Source: Nostocoides sp039812405 (GTDB taxonomy: Bacteria > Actinomycetota > Actinomycetes > Actinomycetales > Dermatophilaceae). Taken from it: 6,316 nt of DNA. Shown here in pieces: positions 1 to 5,933 of this stretch; the first letter of the stretch is position 1, and the number at the start of each line of letters is the position of its first letter. A model generated the notes under the pieces. The model saw nothing but the letters and a program-made list of their open reading frames with translations, made no database searches and was not told the DNA's origin. A program made the position numbers and the translations under genes. The stretch lies in assembly GCA_039812405.1 (NCBI GenBank), contig JBDIAL010000218.1, positions 1 to 6,316 of the forward strand, in the 5' to 3' direction.

Positions 1-593
1 TGAGACGGCGGGGGCGGCGGCCGGGCGGGGAGGACACCCGCGGCGCCATCGTCGAGGCCGCGCGCGAGGAGTTCACCCGGTGCGGCTACGAGGCGACCTC
101 GCTGCGGGCGGTGGCCCGCCGGGCCGGCGTGGACCCGGCGCTCGTCCACCACTACTTCTCCGGGAAGGCGGCGCTGTTCGCCGAGGTCATCGGGGCCCTG
201 GCCGACCCCTCGGCGCTCGTCGGCGCCATCCTCGAGGAGCCGCGCCCGGAGCTGGGCCGGGCGCTCGTGCGGACCTTCCTCGCGGTGTGGGACAGCCCGC
301 AGGGCAGGGACCGGTTCGAGATGGTGTTCCGGTCGACGGCCTCGCACGAGGGCTCCGCGACGATGCTGCGCGAGTTCCTCGCCGAGGAGGTGTTCGGCCG
401 GATCGTGACGGCGGCCGGCGACCCGCAGGTCCCGCTCGAGCGGCGCCGGCTGCGGGCCGGGCTCGCAGCGAGCCAGATGGTCGGCTTCGCCGTCATGCGC
501 TACGTGCTGCGGCTGTCCTGGGTCGTCGACGCCACGCCCGAGGAGCTCGTCGACGAGCTCGGCCCGGTCCTGCAGCGCTACCTCGTCGGCTGA
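1..593 (+). CDS. TetR/AcrR-family transcriptional regulator (5' end cut by one base)
   Basis: Probable DNA-binding repressor. The reading frame is open from position 3 and begins RRRGRRPGG, a typical basic arm of small TetR proteins. The two bases before it are TG, so an ATG or GTG start would need only the one base lying outside the window, giving about 197 residues, normal for the family. The helix-turn-helix occupies roughly residues 15-60; TSLRAVARRAGVDPALVHHYF is read as helix 2, turn and recognition helix, with the family's HHYF ending and the following GKAALF. The C-terminal ligand domain (about 80-197) contains FEMVFRS and MVGFAVMRYVLRLSW, resembling the TetR_C_16-type domain from memory. 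It lies 61 bases upstream of an ABC exporter on the same strand, with a palindrome in the gap, so the exporter is its likely target. The ligand is unknown. Family assignment is firm; target is inference. Confidence 0.93.
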   Translation, partial: RRRGRRPGGEDTRGAIVEAAREEFTRCGYEATSLRAVARRAGVDPALVHHYFSGKAALFAEVIGALADPSALVGAILEEPRPELGRALVRTFLAVWDSPQGRDRFEMVFRSTASHEGSATMLREFLAEEVFGRIVTAAGDPQVPLERRRLRAGLAASQMVGFAVMRYVLRLSWVVDATPEELVDELGPVLQRYLVG

Positions 594-641
594 GCAGCCC
601 GACCGCCCCGGGGATGCCGCCCCGCCGGGCGGGAGTCGGAG

Positions 642-655
642 TATATTTCATCGTG
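642..655 (+). promoter_or_regulatory. -10 box of a probable leaderless promoter for the ABC exporter
   Basis: TATATT at 642-647 matches the actinobacterial TANNNT -10 pattern and is among the most AT-rich spots in the window. A start site 7-8 bases downstream would fall at 654-655, on the GTG (655) or just before the ATG (658) of the ATPase gene, so the mRNA would carry almost no leader. No good -35 hexamer is visible 16-18 bases upstream. A weak GGAG at 638-641 is too far from the start codon to be a convincing ribosome-binding site. Confidence 0.55.
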
Positions 656-666
656 TGATGAAAAAT
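643..666 (+). promoter_or_regulatory. AT-rich palindrome, candidate TetR operator
   Basis: The perfect arms TTTCATC (646-652) and GATGAAA (657-663) are separated by GTGT. Allowing one mismatch (645/664), the symmetry extends to 643-666, with 9 of 10 arm positions paired. The element overlaps the -10 box and the start codon of the ATPase gene, so a bound dimer would block RNA polymerase. Size and symmetry suit TetR-family operators, and a TetR gene sits directly upstream. Binding by that protein is inference. Confidence 0.6.
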
Positions 667-1383
667 GGTGGCATAGCGATAGAGGTGGACGGCCTGACCG
701 TCCGGCGCGGCGGGCGGACCGTGCTGCCCGCGCTCACCGTCTCGGTCCCGGCGGGCCAGGTCGTCGGGCTGCTCGGGCCGAGCGGCAGCGGCAAGTCGAC
801 CCTCATCCGCAGCATCGTCGGCGTCCAGGTCGTCGCGTCCGGGACGGTGACCGTCCTCGGGGAGCCCGCCGGGTCGCCGCGGCTGCGGGACCGGGTCGGC
901 TACGTGACCCAGGCGCCCAGCGTGTATGCCGATCTCACGGTCCGCGAGAACGTCCGGTACTTCGGCGCCCTCGTCGGAGCGGACGCGGCGGCCGCCGAGG
1001 AGGCCATCGAGCTCGTCGACCTCGGACCGCACGCCCACTCTCCCGTCCACGGGCTGTCCGGGGGTGAGCGCTCGCGCGTGTCCCTCGCCGCGGCCCTCGT
1101 CGGGAGGCCGGAGCTGCTCGTCCTCGACGAGCCGACGGTCGGTCTCGACCCCGTCCTGCGGCGCGACCTGTGGCGCCTGTTCTCCCGGCTCGCCGGCGAG
1201 GGCCGCTCGCTCCTCGTGTCGAGCCACGTCATGGACGAGGCGACGCGCTGCGACCGGCTGCTCCTCCTCCGCGGGGGCCGGATCCTCGCCGACACGACGC
1301 CGCAGGGGCTCCTCGCCGAGACGGGCACCGCCGACGCCGAGGCGGCCTTCCTCGCCCTCATCGACCGGGGTGAGGTGGCATGA
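655..1383 (+). CDS. ABC transporter ATP-binding subunit (exporter type)
   Basis: Cytoplasmic ATPase that powers an ABC-2 type exporter together with the permease encoded next. All nucleotide-binding motifs are present in this 242-residue protein: Walker A GPSGSGKST (41-49), Q-loop glutamine 86, signature LSGGE (134-138), Walker B LLVLDEP (154-160) with catalytic E159, D-loop GLDP (163-166) and switch histidine H191. It resembles the ATPases of DrrA/CcmA-like exporters and is near the short end of that class. GTG 655 and ATG 658 are both possible starts; the -10 spacing favours 655. The first strand (IAIEVDGLTV) begins before GTG 685, so that later start is unlikely. The first codons are unusually AT-rich, including two rare ATA codons, because the operator-like palindrome and its flank run into the gene. 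The stop overlaps the permease start (ATGA), indicating translational coupling. Substrate is unknown. Confidence 0.95.
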   Translation: MMKNGGIAIEVDGLTVRRGGRTVLPALTVSVPAGQVVGLLGPSGSGKSTLIRSIVGVQVVASGTVTVLGEPAGSPRLRDRVGYVTQAPSVYADLTVRENVRYFGALVGADAAAAEEAIELVDLGPHAHSPVHGLSGGERSRVSLAAALVGRPELLVLDEPTVGLDPVLRRDLWRLFSRLAGEGRSLLVSSHVMDEATRCDRLLLLRGGRILADTTPQGLLAETGTADAEAAFLALIDRGEVA

Positions 1384-2114
1384 ACCCCCGCCTCGCACTC
1401 CTCACCGGCACCCGCGTCCTGCGCCAGATCAGGGCCGACCCGCGCACCATGGGGCTGCTCGTCGTCGTCCCGTGCGTCCTCATGGGCCTGCTGGCGTGGA
1501 TCTACCACGGCACCCGGGTGTTCGACGCCATCGGGGCCGCCCTGCTCGGGGTCTTCCCGTTCGTCGTCATGTTCGTCGTCACCTCCGTCGCGACCCTCCG
1601 CGAGCGGACCGGCGGCACCCTCGAGCGGCTCCTCACGACGCCTCTCGGCAAGGCCGACTTCATGATCGGGTATGCCATCGCCTTCGGTGCCGCTGCCGTC
1701 GTCCAGGCCGTCGTGGCAACGGGTTTCGCCGTCTGGATCTGCGGTCTGTCGATCGCCGGCGCGCTGTGGGTGCTCGTCCTCGTCGCGGTCCTCGACGCCG
1801 TGCTCGGGATGGCCTTCGGGCTGCTCGCCTCGGGGTTCGCGCGGACCGAGTTCCAGGCCGTCCAGTTCATGCCCGCGCTCGTGCTGCCGCAGGTGCTGCT
1901 GTGCGGCCTGCTCACGCCCCGGGCCGACCTGCCCGACGTCCTGCGGTGGATCTCCGACGTCCTCCCGCTGTCCTACGCGGTCGACGCCATGCAGCGCGTG
2001 ACGAGCACGGCCGGGGTGTCCGGCGACCTCGTCCGCGACCTGCTGGTCATCGTCGGCTGGATCGTCGTCTCGCTGCTCCTCGGCAGTCTCACCCTCCGGC
2101 GCCGCACGACCTGA
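1380..2114 (+). CDS. ABC-2 type transporter permease
   Basis: Membrane subunit partnered with the preceding ATPase. The 244-residue protein shows six hydrophobic stretches, about 24-41, 50-71, 95-121, 128-152, 160-178 and 219-237. This is the six-helix plan of ABC-2 permeases such as DrrB or YhhJ-type proteins. Between helices 2 and 3 lies RERTGGTLERLLTTPL (74-89), the characteristic cytoplasmic segment of the family that contacts the ATPase (RE.GT.E.L...P). The LPLSYAVDAM segment (195-204) before the last helix is also typical. The ATG overlaps the ATPase stop by 4 bases, so both are translated from one mRNA and presumably made in equal amounts. One ATPase and one permease gene imply a homodimeric exporter. 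Regulation is expected to follow the operator at 643-666. Drug or lipid export is possible, but the sequence does not reveal the substrate. Confidence 0.95.
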   Translation: MNPRLALLTGTRVLRQIRADPRTMGLLVVVPCVLMGLLAWIYHGTRVFDAIGAALLGVFPFVVMFVVTSVATLRERTGGTLERLLTTPLGKADFMIGYAIAFGAAAVVQAVVATGFAVWICGLSIAGALWVLVLVAVLDAVLGMAFGLLASGFARTEFQAVQFMPALVLPQVLLCGLLTPRADLPDVLRWISDVLPLSYAVDAMQRVTSTAGVSGDLVRDLLVIVGWIVVSLLLGSLTLRRRTT

Positions 2115-2165
2115 CCGGCCCCCGTCGCCGCGTCCGGCACCCGGCCCGGCGCCTCCGGCCGGCGA

Positions 2166-2171
2166 TAGCCT
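2166..2171 (+). promoter_or_regulatory. Candidate -10 box of the proline dehydrogenase gene
   Basis: TAGCCT in the context CGATAGCCTG fits TANNNT and is the only AT-containing hexamer of this kind in the 106-base gap after the permease. Transcription would start near 2178, leaving a leader of about 40 bases with a strong ribosome-binding site. No clear -35 box is seen. Confidence 0.4.
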
Positions 2172-2206
2172 GTGCCGACACCCGGTGTGGCCGGGACCAG
2201 CGAGCC

Positions 2207-2213
2207 GAGGAGG
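2207..2213 (+). promoter_or_regulatory. Strong ribosome-binding site fixing the GTG 2221 start
   Basis: GAGGAGG lies 7 bases before GTG 2221. It is the best Shine-Dalgarno match on the plus strand of this window and decides the start of the proline dehydrogenase gene against the longer in-frame ATG at 2185. Confidence 0.8.
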
Positions 2214-2220
2214 CGAGCCC

Positions 2221-3171
2221 GTGGGCGCCGGTGACCTGCTGCGCGACAGCCTGCTGTGGATGGCCGGCTCGGCGACCGTCCGCTCCACGGTCGAGCGGGC
2301 GCCGGCGAGCCGCGGCGTCGTCCGGCGGTTCGTCGCGGGCGAGGCGATCGAGGACGCGGTCGCCGTGAGCGGCGAGCTGCGCCAGACCAACCGGATGGTG
2401 ACGATCGACCACCTCGGGGAGGACCTCCCCGACGTCCACCGGGCCGAGCGCACCCGCGACACCTACCTCGCCCTGCTCGCCGCGCTGGCCGACCGCGGGC
2501 TCACCCAGGAGGGCCGGGCGGAGGTCAGCGTCACGCTGAGCGCCATCGGGCAGCGGCTCTCCCGCGACGGCGACCGCATCGCGCTCGACCACGCCCGTGC
2601 CATCTGCGCGGCGGCCCGTGCCGCGGGGACGACGGTGACCCTCGACGTGGAGGACCACACGACGACCGATGCGACGCTGGCCGCCCTCGTCGCCCTGCGC
2701 GAGGACTTCCCGTCGACCGGTGCCGTCCTCCAGGCCTCCCTGCGCCGCACCGAGGGCGACTGCCGCGACCTCGCCCGCGAGGGCAGCCGGGTGCGCCTGT
2801 GCAAGGGGGCCTACCAGGAGCCGGAGTCCGTGGCATACCAGGGCAGGCGCGAGGTCGACGCGGCCTACGTCAGGTGCCTCAAGCTGCTGCTGGCGGGCCC
2901 GGGATACCCCATGGTGGCCAGCCACGACCCGCGGCTGCTGGAGATCGCCCGGGCGCTCGCCGCGCACAACGGCCGGGCTCCGGAGTCCATGGAGTATCAG
3001 ATGCTGCTCGGGATCCGGTCCGGCGAGCAGCGGCGCATCGCCGACCGGGGCGACCGGATCAGGGTCTACGTCCCGTTCGGCGAGGAGTGGTACGGCTACC
3101 TCATGCGCCGGGTGGCGGAGCGGCCCGCCACGACGATGTCCTTCCTCCGCGGTCTCGCGTCCCGGGGCTGA
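2221..3171 (+). CDS. Proline dehydrogenase (monofunctional, FAD-dependent)
   Basis: Oxidises L-proline to pyrroline-5-carboxylate, passing electrons to FAD and then to the respiratory chain. This is the first step of proline catabolism. The 316-residue length is right for the one-domain PutB/PRODH barrel, not the fused PutA. Diagnostic segments are RVRLCKGAY (190-198, flavin-contacting lysine K195), VASHDP (232-237), YQMLLGIR (259-266) and VYVPFGEEWYGYLMRR (282-297). In the last, Y293 and R296-R297 match by spacing the residues that hold the proline carboxylate in E. coli PutA (Y552, R555, R556). No P5C dehydrogenase gene is in the window, so the second catabolic step is encoded elsewhere. 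Its neighbour proC catalyses the opposing reduction of P5C. The GTG start is supported by the GAGGAGG site. It could be named putB or pruB; no symbol is assigned because naming varies. Confidence 0.95.
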   Translation: MGAGDLLRDSLLWMAGSATVRSTVERAPASRGVVRRFVAGEAIEDAVAVSGELRQTNRMVTIDHLGEDLPDVHRAERTRDTYLALLAALADRGLTQEGRAEVSVTLSAIGQRLSRDGDRIALDHARAICAAARAAGTTVTLDVEDHTTTDATLAALVALREDFPSTGAVLQASLRRTEGDCRDLAREGSRVRLCKGAYQEPESVAYQGRREVDAAYVRCLKLLLAGPGYPMVASHDPRLLEIARALAAHNGRAPESMEYQMLLGIRSGEQRRIADRGDRIRVYVPFGEEWYGYLMRRVAERPATTMSFLRGLASRG

Positions 3172-3193
3172 GCGCCCGGGCCGGCGGGGCCGA

Positions 3194-3209
3194 CCACCCG
3201 CGCCGGTGG
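3194..3209 (+). terminator. Weak GC hairpin after the proline dehydrogenase gene
   Basis: CCACC (3194-3198) and GGTGG (3205-3209) can pair around a 6-base loop. An alternative longer pairing joins GCGCCC (3172-3177), directly after the stop codon, with GGGCGC (3208-3213). Neither is followed by a T-tract. In DNA this GC-rich such pairings arise easily, so a terminator role is only possible. Confidence 0.22.
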
Positions 3210-3240
3210 GCGCCGGGGGCGGGAGCGGCGCGAACCCGCA

Positions 3241-3246
3241 TACGAT
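3241..3246 (+). promoter_or_regulatory. -10 box of a probable leaderless proC promoter
   Basis: TACGAT matches TANNNT, and 8 bases separate it from the proC ATG at 3255, so transcription would begin at or next to the start codon. No Shine-Dalgarno sequence precedes this ATG, which agrees with leaderless translation. No convincing -35 box is seen. Confidence 0.55.
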
Positions 3247-3254
3247 CGGGCCCC

Positions 3255-4061
3255 ATGGGAACCGTGGCCATCTTCGGCGCCGGCGTGATGGGGGAGACCC
3301 TCCTGTCCGGCCTCCTGCGATCCGGACGCTCGTCCGACGACCTCGTCGTCACCGAGCGGCGACCCGAGCGGGTCGCCGAGCTGACGGCGAAGTACGGCGT
3401 GCGCGTCCTCGACAACGTCGAGGCGGCAGCGACGGCCGAGACGCTCGTCCTCGTCGTCAAGCCGCAGGACATGGGCGCCCTCCTCGACGAGATCGCCCCC
3501 CACGTCCGGCCCGGCGACCTCGTCGTCAGCCTCGCGGCGGGCATCACCTCCGACTTCCTCGAGTCGCGGCTCCCCGAGGGCAGCTCGGTCGTCCGCGTCA
3601 TGCCGAACACCGCCGCCCTCGTCGACGAGGGGATGGCGGCCATCTCACCCGGAAGGCACTGCACCACGGCGCATCTGGCCGTCGCGGCCGAGCTCCTGCG
3701 GTCGTGCGGCAAGGTGGTCGAGGTGCCGGAGAAGCTGCAGGACGCCGTGACGGCGATCTCCGGCAGCGGCCCGGCCTACATCTTCTACGTCGTCGAGGCG
3801 ATGATCGAGGCGGGAGTCGTCCTCGGGATGCCCCGGACGACGGCGACCCAGCTCGTCGTCCAGACCCTCTACGGCGCCGCGACGATGATCAAGGAGACCG
3901 GCCAGCACCCGACCGTGCTGCGCGAGCAGGTCACCTCGCCCGGGGGCACGACGGCGGCCGCGCTGCGTCAGCTCGACGACCACAAGGTGCGGGCCGCGTT
4001 CATCACGGCGATGGAGGCCGCGGCCGCCCGCTCGCACGAGCTGGCGTCCGGCACGGAGTGA
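3255..4061 (+). CDS. proC: Pyrroline-5-carboxylate reductase
   Basis: Reduces L-pyrroline-5-carboxylate to L-proline with NAD(P)H, the last step of proline synthesis, in the cytoplasm. The 268-residue length is standard. The N-terminal Rossmann fold opens with VAIFGAGVMGETLLSG (GxGxMG, residues 8-13). VVKPQDM (68-73) and RVMPNTAALV (114-123) are conserved cofactor-domain segments. The C-terminal dimerisation and active-site domain contains ISGSGPAYIFY (168-178) and the ProC signature around LREQVTSPGGTTAAAL (222-237). The ATG at 3255 is preceded by a -10 box rather than a ribosome-binding site, and the Rossmann strand begins immediately after it, so the start is well placed. The stop (TGA 4059-4061) overlaps the GTG of the following acetyltransferase gene, suggesting a shared transcript. 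It sits directly after the enzyme of the reverse pathway, proline dehydrogenase. Confidence 0.97.
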   Translation: MGTVAIFGAGVMGETLLSGLLRSGRSSDDLVVTERRPERVAELTAKYGVRVLDNVEAAATAETLVLVVKPQDMGALLDEIAPHVRPGDLVVSLAAGITSDFLESRLPEGSSVVRVMPNTAALVDEGMAAISPGRHCTTAHLAVAAELLRSCGKVVEVPEKLQDAVTAISGSGPAYIFYVVEAMIEAGVVLGMPRTTATQLVVQTLYGAATMIKETGQHPTVLREQVTSPGGTTAAALRQLDDHKVRAAFITAMEAAAARSHELASGTE

Positions 4062-5113
4062 GCGGCGCCGTGGCGCGGGTCGAGCGGGTCCGGCCGGAGC
4101 AGTGGCGCGCCTACCGCGCGGTGCGGCTCGGGATGCTCGCCGACGCTCCCCGGGCCTTCGGCAGCACGTATGCCGAGGCCGCGGCCCGGACCGACGCGCA
4201 GTGGCGGGAGTTCGTGGAGCAGGCGACGCTCTGGCTTGCCTGGACCGACGCGGAGCGGGGGTCCGGGCAAGCCGTCGGGTCGGTCGGGCTGTATGCCGAC
4301 CCTGCCCTCCCACCGGACGTCGCGTGCCTCGTCGGCATGTGGGTCCATCCGGACGCCCGCCGGGCCGGCACGGCGCGGGCGCTCGTGCGGGCCGTCGTCG
4401 CCGAGGCCTGCTCGCGCGGGCTGTCCGCGCTCCTGCTCGACGTCGTCGACGAGGGCACCGCGGCCCGGGCGCTCTACCGGAGTGTCGGGTTCGTCCCGAC
4501 CGGGCGGACGGGGACGCAGCCCTGGGACGACTCGATCACCCGGGCCGAGTACCGGCTCGACCTCCCGGCATGCCAGCATGGGGCCATGGCAGACATCACC
4601 GTGCGGGCCCTCACCGAGGGCGACTGGGAGGCCTACCGGTCTGCCCGGCTCGAAGCGCTCATCGAGTCCCCCGAGGCGTTCGTCGCGACGGTGGAGGCGG
4701 AGCAGGCCTTCCCCGAGGAGCGGTGGCGCGACCGGATGAACCGGTCGGTGCGGCTGCTCGCCGAGGTCGACGGGGAGAAGGTGGGGATCGCGAGCGTCGG
4801 CCAGGTCAGCGCGGAGAACGAGGACCCCACGGTCGGCGAGCTGTTCGGGCTGTGGGTCGCCCCGTCCGCCCGGGGGACCGGGGTCGCGACGGCGCTCGTG
4901 CGCGCCGGTGCCGACACCGCGCGGGAGCGAGGCCGGACCCACCTGGCCTACTGGGTCGGCTCGGAGAACGGGCGGGCCGTCGCCTTCGCCAGCGGGTTCG
5001 GGTTCCGGCCCACCGACAGCCGGCGGCCGATGCGGGTGGTCAGCGAGGACGACGGCGAGGAGGAGATCTGCATGATCCTCCCGCTCGCCGGCGACCGCGG
5101 CGCCGAGTTCTAG
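4058..5113 (+). CDS. Tandem-domain GNAT N-acetyltransferase (two fused GNAT domains)
   Basis: The frame is open for 351 codons and contains two complete GNAT domains, enzymes that move an acetyl group from acetyl-CoA to an amine. Domain 1 (about 8-170) has the acetyl-CoA loop MWVHPDARRAGTARALVRA (R101-xx-G104-x-A106) and ends ALYRSVGFVPTG...EYRLDL. Domain 2 starts at M177 (ATG 4586) with MADITVRALTEGDWEAYR. It has LWVAPSARGTGVATALVRA, numbered within the domain R96-xx-G99-x-A101, and ends GRAVAFASGFGFRPT...EICMIL. The two align along their length (for example WRAYRAVRL with WEAYRSARL), so they arose by duplication. The linker ACQHGA reads like translated intergenic sequence. Start options are GTG 4058, overlapping the proC stop as GTGA, or GTG 4070 (MARVERVRPEQW); both lack a clear ribosome-binding site. 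The protein may be one bifunctional chain, or the second domain may also be made alone. Substrates are unknown. Confidence 0.82.
   Translation: MSGAVARVERVRPEQWRAYRAVRLGMLADAPRAFGSTYAEAAARTDAQWREFVEQATLWLAWTDAERGSGQAVGSVGLYADPALPPDVACLVGMWVHPDARRAGTARALVRAVVAEACSRGLSALLLDVVDEGTAARALYRSVGFVPTGRTGTQPWDDSITRAEYRLDLPACQHGAMADITVRALTEGDWEAYRSARLEALIESPEAFVATVEAEQAFPEERWRDRMNRSVRLLAEVDGEKVGIASVGQVSAENEDPTVGELFGLWVAPSARGTGVATALVRAGADTARERGRTHLAYWVGSENGRAVAFASGFGFRPTDSRRPMRVVSEDDGEEEICMILPLAGDRGAEF
4571..4588 (+). promoter_or_regulatory. Internal ATG with -10-like box inside the GNAT fusion frame
   Basis: CAGCAT (4574-4579) lies 6 bases before ATG 4586 in the style of the leaderless starts at 655 and 3255, differing from TANNNT only at the first base. 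The ATG opens a complete 175-residue GNAT domain. The stretch resembles a former gap between two separate genes and may still start a short second transcript. No Shine-Dalgarno sequence is present. Confidence 0.35.
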
Positions 5114-5122
5114 GGCCGAGCC

Positions 5123-5141
5123 GGGCCGGTCTCCCCGGCCT
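5123..5141 (+). terminator. GC hairpin after the GNAT gene, possible terminator
   Basis: GGCCGG (5124-5129) pairs with CCGGCC (5135-5140) around a 5-base loop, with a G-T wobble extending the stem to 5123/5141. It starts 9 bases after the TAG stop at 5111-5113. There is no T-tract, which is common in high-GC actinobacteria, so this is a plausible but unproven end for the plus-strand transcript. Confidence 0.42.
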
Positions 5142-5165
5142 CCTGACCCGGCACCCGGTCCTGTC

Positions 5166-5202
5166 CTGCATGAATCCGACCCATTTGGACAGTCTCATGC
5201 AG
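5166..5202. repeat. Inverted repeat with perfect 8-bp arms between convergent genes
   Basis: CTGCATGA (5166-5173) and TCATGCAG (5195-5202) are perfect inverted copies flanking a 21-base loop that holds a small CCA-TT-TGG pairing (5181-5188). The element is only about 51 % GC, far below its surroundings. It lies 52 bases after the GNAT stop and 56 bases beyond the stop of the minus-strand gene, so a bidirectional terminator is one reading. A protein-binding site or the remnant of a small dispersed repeat are others. Confidence 0.5.
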
Positions 5203-5258
5203 CCCCGGCCGCCTGGAGACGGGCGGCGGTGGGTGGTGTCGCCGGTGGCGGTGGGTGG

Positions 5259-5927
5259 CTAGGGGCGGGTGGCGAGCCGCTCGATGAGATCGGTGGGCCC
5301 GCTCACGATGAGGGTGTCGTCGCGGGTGATCTTCGTCTCCGGCACGGCATACGTGAAGTCCGCTCCGGGCGACTTGACCCCGACGACGGTCACGCCGTAC
5401 TTGCTGCGGATCTGGCTCTGGGCCAGGGTGAAGCCGATCGTCTCCTGGGGCGGGGCCATCTTGACGATGGCGAACCCGTCGTCGAACTCGATGTAGTCCT
5501 TCAGCTTGCCGTTCATGAGGTGGGCGACGCGGATCCCCGACTCCAGCTCGGGCCGCACGACGTGGTGCACCCCGATGCGGGTGAGGATGCGGGCGTGCTC
5601 GGGCGAGGTCGCCTTGGCCCAGATGTGCGGTATGCCGGCGTCGACGAGGTTGGCCGAGGCGAGGAGCGAGGACTCGACCGAGGAGCCGATGCCGACGACG
5701 GCCAGCGTGAACCCGCGGGCGCGGAGCTTCTCGACCGCCACGGGGTTCGCGGCATCGGTCTGCACGACCCGGCTCAGCCGCCCGACGAACGACTCGGCGA
5801 GCGCGGCGTCCTTGTCGACGGCCGTCACCCGATGCCCGAGCCGCTGCAGCTCGGTGGCGGCCGCCTGGCCGAACCGTCCGAGTCCGACGACGAGGACCTC
5901 CTCGTCGTAGAGCCGGTTGCGCGCCAT
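5259..5927 (-). CDS. KtrA/TrkA-type potassium uptake regulatory subunit (RCK domain protein)
   Basis: Cytoplasmic gating subunit that forms a ring under a KtrB/TrkH potassium channel and senses nucleotides. Residues 9-130 form the RCK-N Rossmann domain: VLVVGLGRFGQAAATEL carries the nucleotide loop GLGRFG (15-20), and D38 in AVDKD ends strand 2, as expected for binding the adenosine ribose. QTDAAN (56-61), VVGIGSSVESS (77-87) and IWAKATSPEHARIL (102-115) follow the family pattern. Residues 140-219 form the RCK-C (TrkA-C) ligand domain, which binds c-di-AMP in some KtrA/KtrC homologues. The 222-residue length is that of single-unit KtrA/KtrC, about half of enterobacterial TrkA, which has two units. 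ATG 5927 is supported by AGAGGA 6 bases upstream. No channel gene is in the window; one may lie beyond 6316 on the minus strand. It is convergent with the GNAT gene. Confidence 0.94.
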   Translation of the reverse strand: MARNRLYDEEVLVVGLGRFGQAAATELQRLGHRVTAVDKDAALAESFVGRLSRVVQTDAANPVAVEKLRARGFTLAVVGIGSSVESSLLASANLVDAGIPHIWAKATSPEHARILTRIGVHHVVRPELESGIRVAHLMNGKLKDYIEFDDGFAIVKMAPPQETIGFTLAQSQIRSKYGVTVVGVKSPGADFTYAVPETKITRDDTLIVSGPTDLIERLATRP

Positions 5928-5933
5928 CCGTGG

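Noticed and set aside
655..2114. Naming the exporter as a specific drug-resistance pump (DrrAB)
   Set aside because: Only the general ABC-2 exporter family is supported. The substrate cannot be read from the sequence, and no biosynthetic or resistance genes are nearby.
900..2462. Long minus-strand frame of 520 codons opposite the ABC exporter
   Set aside because: It is antisense to two well-supported genes, has low-complexity Arg/Pro/Asp/Glu-rich content, and is typical of spurious frames in high-GC DNA.
2256..3254. Upstream extension of the proC frame to position 2256
   Set aside because: It overlaps proline dehydrogenase in another frame. The ProC Rossmann fold begins right at ATG 3255, which has its own -10 box.
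2669..4057. Upstream extension of the GNAT frame to position 2669
   Set aside because: The extension overlaps proline dehydrogenase and proC in another frame and reads as Arg/Pro/Ala-rich low-complexity sequence. GNAT homology begins only after about 4070.
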